DNA of 46,787 nucleotides from a bacterium (GTDB taxonomy: Bacteria > UBA6262 > WVXT01): positions 1 through 46,787 of the forward strand of contig DATKVN010000005.1 in the NCBI GenBank assembly GCA_035530055.1. Reading direction: 5' to 3'. Every line of letters starts with the position of its first letter. Positions within the stretch are counted from its first letter, which is position 1. A program made the translations under genes and the position numbers. The notes beneath the pieces are model-generated. The model was not told where the DNA came from and ran no database searches. It saw nothing but the letters and a program-made list of their open reading frames with translations. Of the stretch, positions 1-9,536 are shown in pieces.

Positions 1-2
1 CC

Positions 3-485
3 TGCCCTTGCGGGTTCTACGGCGATTCACAGAGAGAATGCACCTGCACTCCTTTTCAAATCCAGAAATATCGAGCTAAAATCTCAGGACCGCTCCTTGA
101 CCGAATCGATATGCATATTGAAGTGCCACCAGTTAAATACCAGGAGTTAACAGTAGATACGGATGGGGAATCTTCATTGACAATCCGTACCCGAGTTCAG
201 AGGGCAAGAGATATACAGAAGGAAAGATTTAAAAAATTTAAATCGGTCTATTGTAATGCTCATATGGAGGCTAAATATATAAGGAAGTATTGTATTCTGG
301 AAAAAGAAGCGGAGAAGTTATTGAAAGATGCAATTGAGCGTTTGGGACTTTCAGCCCGGGCATATGACCGCATTCTTAAAGTCTCCCGGACAATTGCAGA
401 TTTAGAAGCAAAGGAGGAGATTAGTTCCCACCACATTGCTGAGGCTATCCAGTATAGAAGTCTGGATAGGAATTTATGGATGTAA
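3..485 (+). CDS. comM: ComM/YifB-like Mg-chelatase-family AAA+ ATPase, C-terminal part (5' end outside window)
   Basis: The reading frame is open from base 3, so this is the last 160 residues of a longer protein. ComM-family proteins are AAA+ helicases that act in branch migration during natural transformation. The fragment begins with the cysteine-rich CPCGFYGD segment and two further cysteines (ECTC), then [17 protein letters not shown], the sensor region typical of the Mg-chelatase fold. The C-terminal helical lid includes [21 protein letters not shown] and ends [13 protein letters not shown]. An ATG at 111 lies inside this conserved segment and is not a start. dprA follows about 1.3 kb downstream, so two DNA-uptake or recombination genes lie close together. 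The family is clear; the competence role is inferred from family and neighbours. Confidence 0.9.
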   Translation, partial: CPCGFYGDSQRECTCTPFQIQKYRAKISGPLLDRIDMHIEVPPVKYQELTVDTDGESSLTIRTRVQRARDIQKERFKKFKSVYCNAHMEAKYIRKYCILEKEAEKLLKDAIERLGLSARAYDRILKVSRTIADLEAKEEISSHHIAEAIQYRSLDRNLWM

Positions 486-527
486 TTTTGGGTGTGTAAA
501 TCCATAAAGTTATGGAAAGGAGAAAAA

Positions 528-1466
528 ATGAAAAGGGGAATTCTTATTTTTCTGTTGTGTGGTCTATTAACTTTCAGTATCTTTTTTGCCCAAGCTCAGG
601 AAGAAGATGTGGAATCTTTGCCTCCTGAACCTTTAGGAGTAGAGATTCCTGCGTTTGAAGCTGAAGTGGAAGAGGAAGAAGAGGAAGCTTTGCCTTCGGA
701 ACCTTCTGAAGAAGAGATTATTTTTGAGGCGGAAGAAGAACCCGTCGAGCCGAGCGAAGTCCCCACTGAGGAGGTTGCAGTTGAGGAGCCTCGAGAAAAG
801 GTGGAGGAGGCTGTAACTGAGAGAAGAGTTCTTCCCGAAGAAGATATTCCTGAAGGAATAGAACTTGTGCTTAAAGCTTACGAGGTAAAGAGGGGGGATT
901 GTCTTCACGAAATCGCTAACCGGTATTACGAAGATCCTTCTTTGTGGAGAGAGATATGGGCGTATAATAAATATATAAAGGATCCCCATTGGATTTTTCC
1001 TGGTGATGACCTGGTAATTCCCACGTATCAAAAAGCGGAAATATCGGAAGAGATGCCCCAGGGGGAGCTGGTAGTAAAATTAGAAGAGGTTAAGCCAGGA
1101 TTCGAATATGAAAGAGATATCTTTATTGCTCCCTTAGATTTTGAATTTGATGGATGTATTGCCGGAGTAAAAGAGAAGAAATTCATGACAGCATACGGAG
1201 ATGTAGTATTCATCGATCTGGGGAAAAATCAGCAAGTTAAGCCAAAGACAAGGTTTATAATCTATCGAGAAGGGAAAGAGGTTATCCATCCCATAACCGG
1301 CGAAGCTCTGGGAATAATCATTGAGAAGATTGGTGTATTGGAAGTTACATCAGACATTCAAGAAGATAGTTCAACCGCAGTTATAAGAGATAGCCGGAAA
1401 CCGATAGAGATCGGCGACCCTATTAAATTGCAAAAGAAGAGAGAAGAGCAAGAAACTAAAGAATGA
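528..1466 (+). CDS. Secreted LysM-domain protein with acidic linker
   Basis: I chose the ATG at 528 because AAAGGAG precedes it at good spacing and a signal peptide follows directly (MKRGILIFLLCGLLTF, cleavage near AQAQ). A GTG at 492 would put charged residues before the signal peptide. Residues about 25-110 are a low-complexity Glu/Pro/Val linker. Residues about 117-165 form one LysM domain (YEVKRGDCLHEIANRYYEDP to IFPGDDLVIP), which binds peptidoglycan glycan chains. Residues about 185-312 form a beta-rich domain I cannot name; it resembles the region after LysM in some diderm envelope proteins. The product is probably exported and peptidoglycan-associated. No partner gene is adjacent. Confidence 0.8.
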   Translation: MKRGILIFLLCGLLTFSIFFAQAQEEDVESLPPEPLGVEIPAFEAEVEEEEEEALPSEPSEEEIIFEAEEEPVEPSEVPTEEVAVEEPREKVEEAVTERRVLPEEDIPEGIELVLKAYEVKRGDCLHEIANRYYEDPSLWREIWAYNKYIKDPHWIFPGDDLVIPTYQKAEISEEMPQGELVVKLEEVKPGFEYERDIFIAPLDFEFDGCIAGVKEKKFMTAYGDVVFIDLGKNQQVKPKTRFIIYREGKEVIHPITGEALGIIIEKIGVLEVTSDIQEDSSTAVIRDSRKPIEIGDPIKLQKKREEQETKE

Positions 1467-1618
1467 TAAAGCAGAATAAAAATAGGCAGGAAAAATTTAC
1501 TCACACTGCTCCATGTCCACGTCATGGTCTCTTGTTATCATGAGATTCTATGTTAGTGCCCGCCGAATTCTTTCATTCATTCCATGTTTTCACTCTCTTT
1601 TGCATAACCAGACAATTG
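1467..1618. other. Intergenic stretch with no recognised feature
   Basis: This is the first part of the 338-base gap between the LysM gene and dprA. I see no convincing gene, tRNA or terminator. A 73-codon frame at 1513-1734 runs through the downstream palindromic repeat, lacks a ribosome binding site and is rejected as coding. Confidence 0.5.
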
Positions 1619-1711
1619 GTAGTGTAGAGTTTTATGCCCGCAATTTGAAATTTGAAATTGGTGATGTAGGACTTTATCCCCGCAGAAATTACGTCCATAG
1701 GGCTACACTAC
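1619..1711. repeat. REP-like GTAG...CTAC element, family A
   Basis: The element opens with GTAGTGTAG and closes with CTACACTAC. Inside are the arms TTTTATGCCCGCAA and TTACGTCCATAGGGC, which are imperfectly complementary. Related copies lie at 21347-21433, 38097-38248 and 43267-43342. An AATTTGAAATTTGAAATT tract (1642-1659) is embedded, giving an interrupted, decayed-looking copy. Confidence 0.7.
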
Positions 1712-1730
1712 ACTCTTTTGAGGGGATTGC

Positions 1731-1760
1731 TTGACATATTACTGGGATTTTGTATATAAT
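1731..1760 (+). promoter_or_regulatory. Sigma-70-type promoter upstream of dprA
   Basis: A perfect TTGACA (1731-1736) and a perfect TATAAT (1755-1760) are separated by 18 bases. Transcription would start near 1767, leaving a leader of about 38 bases before dprA. The promoter lies just after the family A repeat. Confidence 0.75.
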
Positions 1761-1804
1761 ATTATGCTTTGTGCCAAAAAACTTTATTTTCGTAAAGGAA
1801 AGAA

Positions 1805-2914
1805 ATGGCAGATAAAATTGAACATTGGCTGACTCTAAATATGATTCCTGGAATAGGGGCGATGAGATGCCAGAAGCTGTTAGAACACTTCGGGTCTCCT
1901 CAAGCTATACTTGAGGCAAATTTGAACGAACTTCAACACGTTGCCGGTATCGGGGAGTACACGGCCAGGCAAATTGTCAGCTCCAGAGATAAATTAGATA
2001 TAGAAAAAGAGATATCCAGAATTAAAAAACAAAAAGTTTCTGTAGTAACATTTTCTGACGATAACTATCCGGCAAACTTAAAATCTATTTTCGATCCACC
2101 CATTGTGCTATATGTAAAGGGGAAATTGTTGCCAGAAGATAGAATTGCCATTGCCATGGTAGGAACCAGGCGACCAACTACTTATGGAAAAATGGTGGCA
2201 GAAAAACTGAGTAAAGAATTGGCTGAAAGAGAAATAAGTATAGTTAGCGGCTTGGCCCGGGGAATCGATACCTCTGCCCATAAAGGGGCTCTATCTTGTG
2301 GGGGAAGAACTATTGCTGTTTTGGGATGTGGCATCGATATCTGTTATCCTCCGGAGAATAGGGCTCTTTTTAATGAGATTGGTGAACGGGGGGTTGTAGT
2401 TTCCGAATTTCCTATGGGCACACGGCCGGAAAAGATGAATTTTCCCATGCGAAATAGAATTATAAGCGGACTCAGTTTAGGGGTGGTGATCGTCGAGGCT
2501 GGTTTCAGAAGCGGTGCTTTAATCACTGCTGGGTGTGCCCTGGAGCAGGGCAGGGAAGTTTTTGCTGTTCCGGGAAATATCTTCAATTTAGGAACTAAGG
2601 GCAGTCATTCATTAATAAAACAAGGTGCGAAACTGGTAGAGGAATGTGAGGATATTATTGAAGAGATACGTTGTTTAAGAGATGTTCTACCTGTATCTCC
2701 GGCTATAAAGTCTCTTAGGGAAGTAAAGTTGTCTTCAGAGGAAGAAAGAGTGTATAACCTATTATCATTTGAGCCTATTCATATTGATTTGATAAGTAAA
2801 CAGAGCGGTCTAGCTATAAACAGGATCTCATCTGTTCTCATGAATTTGGAAATGAAAGGTAGAATTAGACAAGTAATGGGGAAGATGTTTTTGCGCGTTC
2901 CAGAAGCACAATAA
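1805..2914 (+). CDS. dprA: DNA processing protein DprA
   Basis: DprA (Smf) binds single-stranded DNA taken up during transformation and loads RecA onto it. Residues 9-60 form a helix-hairpin-helix (GIGAMRCQKLLEHFG, VAGIGEYTARQI). The Rossmann-type core spans about 75-295 and carries GTRRPT (120-125), SGLARGIDTSAHKGAL (148-163), VLGCGIDICYPPENR (172-186) and the GALITAGCALEQGREVFAVPGN segment. Residues about 310-369 form the winged-helix C-terminus. The length of 369 aa is normal. The ATG at 1805 follows AAAGGAAAG, and a consensus promoter lies just upstream. The dprA-topA order matches Firmicutes and many other bacteria. Confidence 0.97.
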   Translation: MADKIEHWLTLNMIPGIGAMRCQKLLEHFGSPQAILEANLNELQHVAGIGEYTARQIVSSRDKLDIEKEISRIKKQKVSVVTFSDDNYPANLKSIFDPPIVLYVKGKLLPEDRIAIAMVGTRRPTTYGKMVAEKLSKELAEREISIVSGLARGIDTSAHKGALSCGGRTIAVLGCGIDICYPPENRALFNEIGERGVVVSEFPMGTRPEKMNFPMRNRIISGLSLGVVIVEAGFRSGALITAGCALEQGREVFAVPGNIFNLGTKGSHSLIKQGAKLVEECEDIIEEIRCLRDVLPVSPAIKSLREVKLSSEEERVYNLLSFEPIHIDLISKQSGLAINRISSVLMNLEMKGRIRQVMGKMFLRVPEAQ

Positions 2915-2920
2915 TAAAAA

Positions 2921-2967
2921 ATTACAAATTACAGATTACAAATTTCAAATCTGAAATCTGAAATCTA
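2921..2967. repeat. Short AT-rich repeat (ATCTGAAATCTGAAAT type)
   Basis: The unit ATTACAAATTACAGATTACA is followed by AAATCTGAAATCTGAAATCT. The reverse complement of the same motif occurs at 10101-10124, after frr, so this is a dispersed repeat rather than chance A/T richness. Confidence 0.6.
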
Positions 2968-2984
2968 TAATATAGGAGGAGAAT

Positions 2985-3173
2985 ATGGCAAGGAAATTAA
3001 AGGATGAAGATATGTTCCGGGATGGAGAGAATTTTGGAATTAGAGAAATCAAGGAATACTTAGAGAAGTTGAAATTGTCTGCAAGTGAACTGGAAGAGAT
3101 GTTACTTGACGTTCTGGAAGAAAGTTACCAGGAAGACTATGACTCCAAGGGACGGAAGAAATATCTGCATTAA
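2985..3173 (+). CDS. Small acidic hypothetical protein (62 aa)
   Basis: The ATG at 2985 follows a strong AGGAGGAG at ideal spacing, so translation is likely. The 62-residue product is highly charged. It has a basic start (MARKLKDED), a central predicted helix (IREIKEYLEKLKLSASELEEM) and an acidic end (VLEESYQEDYDSKGRKKYLH). It has no signal peptide, membrane segment or cysteine motif. It lies between dprA and topA, 17 bases before topA, and is probably co-transcribed with them. I do not recognise the family and assign no function. Confidence 0.65.
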   Translation: MARKLKDEDMFRDGENFGIREIKEYLEKLKLSASELEEMLLDVLEESYQEDYDSKGRKKYLH

Positions 3174-3190
3174 ATTACAGGGTTAGTCTA

Positions 3191-5194
3191 TTGGGTAAGC
3201 CTATGGTTAAGGCTTTAGTTATTGTCGAATCACCTACTAAGGCAAAGACGATCGGGAAGATATTGGGGAAAGACTACGTGATTAAATCTTCTATGGGGCA
3301 TGTGTGTGATTTGCCTCCTCGTAGGTTAGGGGTGGATATAAAAAACAATTTTAAGCCTACTTATGAAATTATTAAAAATAAAAAGAAAATTGTGAAAGAG
3401 TTAACCAAGGCAATAAAGGAAGCTGAACAGGTTTATCTTGCTACTGACCAGGATCGAGAAGGAGAGGCCATAGGATGGCATTTAGTTACCGCCACAAAGA
3501 CTGACCAGGGAAAAGTAAAACGGATAGTGTTTCATGAGATAACTAAAGAGACAATTGCTAATTCTCTTCGTTCTCCACGCCAGATTGACCTCCATTTAGT
3601 TAATGCTCAACAGGCAAGACGTATACTTGACCGGCTGGTGGGATATAAGCTCAGTCCTCTTTTGAGTGGCAAAGTCAGAAGGGGGCTTTCTGCAGGACGG
3701 GTACAATCAGTAACTCTTAGGTTGATTGTTGAGAGGGAAAAGCAAATTGAGAAATTTGTTCCTCAAGAGTACTGGACGATACTTGCCCATTTGAGCAAGA
3801 GGGATGAAGAACGAATCTTTACGGCAAATCTCATTGCTAAGGAAAAAAAGAAATTTAAAAAACTGGAAATTGCAAATGAGTCACGAGCAAAAAAAATCTG
3901 TCGGGATGTGAGAGGTAAAGAGTTTATTGTCTCGGAAGTAACCAGAAAGCCTAAGAAGCGTAATCCTTCTCCTCCGTTTAACACGAGTAGCCTGCAACAG
4001 GAGTCCTCCCGAAAGTTTGGTTTCTCGGCGACTAAAACAATGGTGATAGCGCAACAGCTCTACGAAGGCATCGACCTGGGAAAGGAAGAGAGTGTAGGGT
4101 TAATAACGTATATGCGCACAGATTCCTTCGCTGTCTCTTCCTCAGCTCAGGTTGAGGCGCTTAAGTTTATCAGGAAAAAGTTTGGCGAAAGCTACTTACC
4201 TCAAAAGCCGAGGATTTACAAAAGTAAGAGTAAAATTGCCCAGGAAGCTCACGAGGCTATCCGACCAACCTCCTATCTGCGCACTCCGGAAGCCATATCG
4301 AAATATCTAAATGCCACACAATTTAAACTTTATAGCCTGATCTGGCAAAGGTTTATATCCAGCCAGATGGCTTCAGCGATATTTGACACAATAGCTGTGG
4401 ATATCAGAGCGAGTGATTATGTCTTTCGTGCTACAGGACAGAAGGTTAAGTTTCCCGGATTCCTTAAAGTCTATCAGGAAGAGAAAGAAGAAGAGGAAAA
4501 AGTTCTTCCTCCTCTTGAGGAGGGGGATAGTTTAGTTTTAAAAGAGGTTGTTCCCGAGCAGCACTTCACTGAGCCTCCTCCACATTATACGGTTGCGAGT
4601 CTAATTAAGACTCTTGAAGAGCACGGTATCGGTCGACCTTCAACCTATGCTCCCACAATAAGCACTCTTTTGGAAAGAAGGTATGTAACATTGAGTAATA
4701 AACAGTTCCATCCTGAAGAGACGGGGATTATAGTTAGCGACTTGTTGGTTAAATACTTTCCCAAAATCATGGACATTGGTTTCACTGCCCACTTGGAAGA
4801 GAATCTGGATGAGATTGCCCTGGGAAAAAGGGAGTGGGTTGAAGTCCTAAAGAACTTTTATCAACCCTTTAAGGAAACCCTGAACATTGCTTATAAAAAT
4901 ATGGAGAAAATCAAACCACAGATGACTAAGGAGATCTGTCCAGAGTGCAAAAGCCCCATGGTAATCAGAATTGGGCGCTACGGGAAATTTCTTGCTTGCT
5001 CTGCATTTCCTCGTTGTCGTTATACTCTTCCCCTGGATAAACAGGGGAACAAGATAGTCACCGAGATGACCGAAGAAAAATGTCTGAAGTGTGGAAGCCC
5101 TATGGTAATTAAGTGGGGCCGGAGAGGCAAATTCCTTGCCTGTAGTGCTTATCCCAAATGCAAAAATACTAAGTCAATTCCGAAAAAAGAATAG
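3191..5194 (+). CDS. topA: DNA topoisomerase I (type IA)
   Basis: Relaxes negative supercoils by single-strand cleavage and passage. Counting from the TTG at 3191, the Toprim glutamate is Glu13 (VIVESPTKAKTI), the acidic triad is DQDREGEA (Asp86, Asp88, Glu90), and the catalytic tyrosine is Tyr307 in ITYMRTDS. The HEAIRPTS motif is present. Two C-terminal four-cysteine zinc ribbons follow (CPECKSPMVIRIGRYGKF and CLKCGSPMVIKWGRRGKF), each ending in a CxxxPxC pair. At 667 aa it is shorter than the E. coli enzyme, which has extra C-terminal domains. The start is uncertain: TTG 3191 has a weak AGGG upstream, while ATG 3203 (MVKALVIVESP) has no clear ribosome binding site but begins exactly at the domain. 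Confidence 0.97.
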   Translation: MGKPMVKALVIVESPTKAKTIGKILGKDYVIKSSMGHVCDLPPRRLGVDIKNNFKPTYEIIKNKKKIVKELTKAIKEAEQVYLATDQDREGEAIGWHLVTATKTDQGKVKRIVFHEITKETIANSLRSPRQIDLHLVNAQQARRILDRLVGYKLSPLLSGKVRRGLSAGRVQSVTLRLIVEREKQIEKFVPQEYWTILAHLSKRDEERIFTANLIAKEKKKFKKLEIANESRAKKICRDVRGKEFIVSEVTRKPKKRNPSPPFNTSSLQQESSRKFGFSATKTMVIAQQLYEGIDLGKEESVGLITYMRTDSFAVSSSAQVEALKFIRKKFGESYLPQKPRIYKSKSKIAQEAHEAIRPTSYLRTPEAISKYLNATQFKLYSLIWQRFISSQMASAIFDTIAVDIRASDYVFRATGQKVKFPGFLKVYQEEKEEEEKVLPPLEEGDSLVLKEVVPEQHFTEPPPHYTVASLIKTLEEHGIGRPSTYAPTISTLLERRYVTLSNKQFHPEETGIIVSDLLVKYFPKIMDIGFTAHLEENLDEIALGKREWVEVLKNFYQPFKETLNIAYKNMEKIKPQMTKEICPECKSPMVIRIGRYGKFLACSAFPRCRYTLPLDKQGNKIVTEMTEEKCLKCGSPMVIKWGRRGKFLACSAYPKCKNTKSIPKKE

Positions 5195-5201
5195 ATAGGG
5201 C

Positions 5202-5218
5202 AAAAGGTGCCTGTCACC
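5202..5218. repeat. Short dispersed motif GGTGCCTGTCACC
   Basis: The segment AAAAGGTGCCTGTCACC has short inverted ends (GGTG/CACC). It resembles AAAAAAGTACCTGTCCCC at 39362-39380. It sits between topA and xerC and contains the GTG that would otherwise be read as an xerC start. Confidence 0.4.
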
Positions 5219-5227
5219 ATAAAATCA

Positions 5228-6148
5228 ATGGAAATCTATCTGGATGAATTTATTACACACTTGAGAGTAGAAAGGAATTTTTCCCCGCATACTCTGGTAA
5301 GTTATAAGGGTGACCTGAAAAGCTTTATCAATTTTTTTAAAAGAGACAAGATAAATAGTTTCAACAAAGTTGATCGCTTGCAGGTGAGAAAGTTTCTGGC
5401 TTACCTTGCAGGTAAGAATCTTGAAAAAAGCACCATTGCTCGAAAACTCTCCAGTATTCGGTCGTTCTTTGGTTATTTGACGCGGGAAAAAATTATAGCT
5501 CAAAACCCGACAATTCATATTCCTACACCAAAACAAATGAAGAAAGTGCCTCATTTTTTGGATTTGCATGAAGTCAGGCTACTCTTGGAATTGCCTAATA
5601 GGAGAACTCTTATAGGCTTGAGAGACAGGGCAATCTTAGAGGTATTATATGGCTCGGGTCTGAGAGTGAGTGAGCTGGTAAACTTGAATATAAGCGATGT
5701 TGACCTGTTAGGGGGGATGATTAAGGTGAAAGGTAAAGGGTCGAAAGAAAGGTTAGTGCCCATTGGAGAGATGGGACTTACCTCTATCGAACGCTATTTG
5801 AAAATGCGCCAATTGCCGGAAAAGTCTGCTTTTTTTAAAATTAAAAGTTTCCAGAATTTGCCTTACAGTAAAGGGCCATTATTTTTGAATTTTCAGGGGT
5901 CGCGGTTAAATACACAAAGCATAAACCGTCTTGTTCATAAATACATCAGGCTTGCCAGTATCAAAAAGGGAGTAAGCCCACACACTTTGAGACACACATT
6001 TGCCACACATCTATTAGATGCTGGCTGTGATTTGAGAGCTGTACAGGAAATGTTAGGGCATGCCAGTCTATCTACTACTCAAATATATACTCATGTGACC
6101 ACAGAAAGATTAAAGAGAGTATATAGAAAATATCATCCTCGTGCCTGA
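5228..6148 (+). CDS. xerC: Tyrosine recombinase XerC
   Basis: Partner of XerD (37196-38095) in resolving chromosome dimers at dif. The SAM-like N-terminal domain begins MEIYLDEFITHLRVERNFSP. The catalytic domain has the first Arg in GSGLRVSELVNL (about 146), Lys in VKGKGSKERLVP, HTLRH (His252, Arg255), LGHASLSTTQIYTH (His278) and the nucleophile Tyr287. I prefer ATG 5228 because the family starts at this motif and the upstream GTG (5207) lies inside a dispersed repeat. Neither start has a good Shine-Dalgarno sequence. The gene follows topA, as codV does in Bacillus. Confidence 0.93.
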   Translation: MEIYLDEFITHLRVERNFSPHTLVSYKGDLKSFINFFKRDKINSFNKVDRLQVRKFLAYLAGKNLEKSTIARKLSSIRSFFGYLTREKIIAQNPTIHIPTPKQMKKVPHFLDLHEVRLLLELPNRRTLIGLRDRAILEVLYGSGLRVSELVNLNISDVDLLGGMIKVKGKGSKERLVPIGEMGLTSIERYLKMRQLPEKSAFFKIKSFQNLPYSKGPLFLNFQGSRLNTQSINRLVHKYIRLASIKKGVSPHTLRHTFATHLLDAGCDLRAVQEMLGHASLSTTQIYTHVTTERLKRVYRKYHPRA

Positions 6149-6160
6149 GAAGAGAGAAAG

Positions 6161-7174
6161 ATGAGAGAGAATGTAAAGATTCTCATGGAAGAGACAGGTT
6201 GTGATGAGGGTCAGGCAGAACTGGCTCTCCATTCAACAGGAAATAACTTAGAAAAAGCTATAAAATCGATAGATCAACTTCTTAGATACATCATAGTAAT
6301 TAAAGGAAAGTTTATATGTGACCAGACCAATGTTTATGGTCAGTTTATAGTTATTAGCCATCTCCATCAAAAGAGGATTGTTCGTTTGGGTGCAGTAGCC
6401 ACATACGATCCCGTAATTTATGAGGGAGATATCAATTGTAAATGGCGCGACTTCGAAAAGAAGCTCTATGCAGATCGTCTCAGAGAGGGTTGTGTACACG
6501 AGTTAATTCAGAAGCTGGAGCAGAATTTGAACTGGGAGATTGCAAGCGAGCACAGAAAGTCTTTCTTCCAGAATCTGAAAGATAGAAATTATGAAGAGAC
6601 AACCGTTATCCTTCGATCAATCATCAGTAAATCTTTAGAGGACCCTCAGCTTAAAGTAGAAATGGATGTCGAGGAACTTAATTTGAGCCAATTTAAGTTT
6701 CCTCAAGAGTCAACCATTTCCTCTGAGGGAGGAGTTAAACCCTCTTTGAGTAAGGCTGGAGAAACGGTTAATAGAAAAGAGAGCACAATTGTTTTAAACA
6801 CGGAGTTGGTTACTGATGCCTCTTCTTCATCAGTAGAGATTGAGAAACTAAGAAAAAACGACTTAATTTTAGTGAAAATTTTAGATTCACGGGATATTGC
6901 TCAATATCTTTCTCGTCTTTTAGGTGGATGCAAAGGCGAGGAGGTAATTCCCCTATCCACAATAGTGGAAGAAGTAAGGGAAGAAGGAGAGCAATGGGTA
7001 GTTAGGACAAGGTTTAGCCCAGGCATATTAGGTGAGGCTGTTGTGGAAAAGAAAGCAACAGTCAAAAGGCTAAGGCCTCAGAAGTTCACAATAGAAAAGA
7101 AGAAATTCCATCTGGGAATTTTGGGACTGACCTTAATTCTGGGAATAATCTTATATATTTTAATGCGTCGGTGA
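6161..7174 (+). CDS. Tail-anchored protein with N-terminal UBA/TS-N-like domain, function unknown
   Basis: The 337-aa product starts 12 bases after xerC. Residues about 3-38 look like a UBA/TS-N three-helix domain: ILMEETGCDEGQAELAL then NNLEKAIKSI, the pattern found at the start of EF-Ts and in NAC. Residues about 42-130 are a basic/beta segment of unknown family, followed by a helical region and a polar Ser/Glu-rich linker (about 185-225). A further compact region (KNDLILVKILDSRDIAQYLS onward) precedes one C-terminal hydrophobic helix, FHLGILGLTLILGIILYILM, with a final RR. There is no signal peptide, so a cytosolic body anchored by its C-terminus is likely. rpsB and tsf follow directly. 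A ribosome or nascent-chain role is speculation from domain and position. Confidence 0.7.
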   Translation: MRENVKILMEETGCDEGQAELALHSTGNNLEKAIKSIDQLLRYIIVIKGKFICDQTNVYGQFIVISHLHQKRIVRLGAVATYDPVIYEGDINCKWRDFEKKLYADRLREGCVHELIQKLEQNLNWEIASEHRKSFFQNLKDRNYEETTVILRSIISKSLEDPQLKVEMDVEELNLSQFKFPQESTISSEGGVKPSLSKAGETVNRKESTIVLNTELVTDASSSSVEIEKLRKNDLILVKILDSRDIAQYLSRLLGGCKGEEVIPLSTIVEEVREEGEQWVVRTRFSPGILGEAVVEKKATVKRLRPQKFTIEKKKFHLGILGLTLILGIILYILMRR

Positions 7175-7180
7175 GATAAG

Positions 7181-7272
7181 CCCCGTTAGAAAACTTTGCC
7201 ACTTTTACCCTGTGTGGGAGACTTGTTTCTAACGGGTTTGAGGAGAAATTTTAACTTTGTATTCTAACGGGG
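7181..7272 (+). promoter_or_regulatory. rpsB leader with three CCCGTTAGAA/TTCTAACGGG arms
   Basis: CCCGTTAGAAA (7182-7192) is exactly complementary to TTTCTAACGGG (7226-7236). CCCCGTTAGAA (7181-7191) is also complementary to TTCTAACGGGG (7262-7272). The two hairpins share the same 5' arm and exclude each other. The second ends six bases before the AAGGAGG of rpsB. This could be a ribosomal-protein autoregulatory leader or a dispersed inverted repeat; sequence alone cannot decide. Confidence 0.45.
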
Positions 7273-8082
7273 TAAATTAAGGAGGAAGAATGGCGATTGT
7301 AACTATGAAACAGTTGTTGGAAGCAGGAGTCCACTTTGGACATCAGACCAAAAGGTGGAATCCCAAAATGGCTCAGTATATCTTCGGTGCTCGTAACAAC
7401 ATCCACATTATCGATTTGCAAAAGACATTGGCGAAGATAAAAGAGGCTTATAGGTTCGTTCGCAACATTGTAGCCAACAATCAGACAGTGCTCTTTGTGG
7501 GAACCAAGCGTCAGGCTCAAGAAATCATAAAAGAAGAAGCAGAAAGGTGTGGGATGTTTTATGTTAATCAGCGATGGTGGGGAGGGATGCTGACCAATTT
7601 CTCCACCATTCGCCAGAGCGTGGAGCGACTGAAGAAACTGGAGCAACTTCAGCAAGAATCAAAGTCTACTACTCTCACCAAGAAGGAATTAGCTAAGATA
7701 GAGAAGGAAAAATTGAAGCTGGTAAAGGGACTATCAGGGATTAGAGATATGGAGGACTTGCCGGCAGCGATCTTTGTTATCGATATACCTCAAGAGGCAA
7801 TTGCCGTCTCCGAAGCAATTAAATTGGAGATTCCGGTTGTCGCCTTGGTGGACACAAATTGTGACCCTGAGAGGATAACTTATGTAATTCCCGGCAACGA
7901 TGATGCTATCAGGTCAATTAAGTTAATTACTCACCTAGTCGCTGAGGCGGTGGTTGAAGGTAAAGAGTTAAGAGAGAAAGAAGAAGTTACTGAAGAAGTA
8001 AAAGAAGAACTTCCTCAAGAAGAAGTAAAAGAAGAAGTCAAGGAAGAAAAAAATATAGACTTCGAGAAAAAAGGAGAAATAA

Positions 8083-9517
<1,435 letters not shown>

Positions 9518-9536
9518 GGAGGAGAGAATAGCGCGT

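Noticed and set aside
492-527. GTG start for the LysM protein
   Set aside because: It would put 12 charged residues before the signal peptide, and it lacks a ribosome binding site.
1513-1734. 73-codon open frame between the LysM gene and dprA
   Set aside because: It has no ribosome binding site and runs through a palindromic repeat and the dprA promoter -35; the protein has no recognisable pattern.
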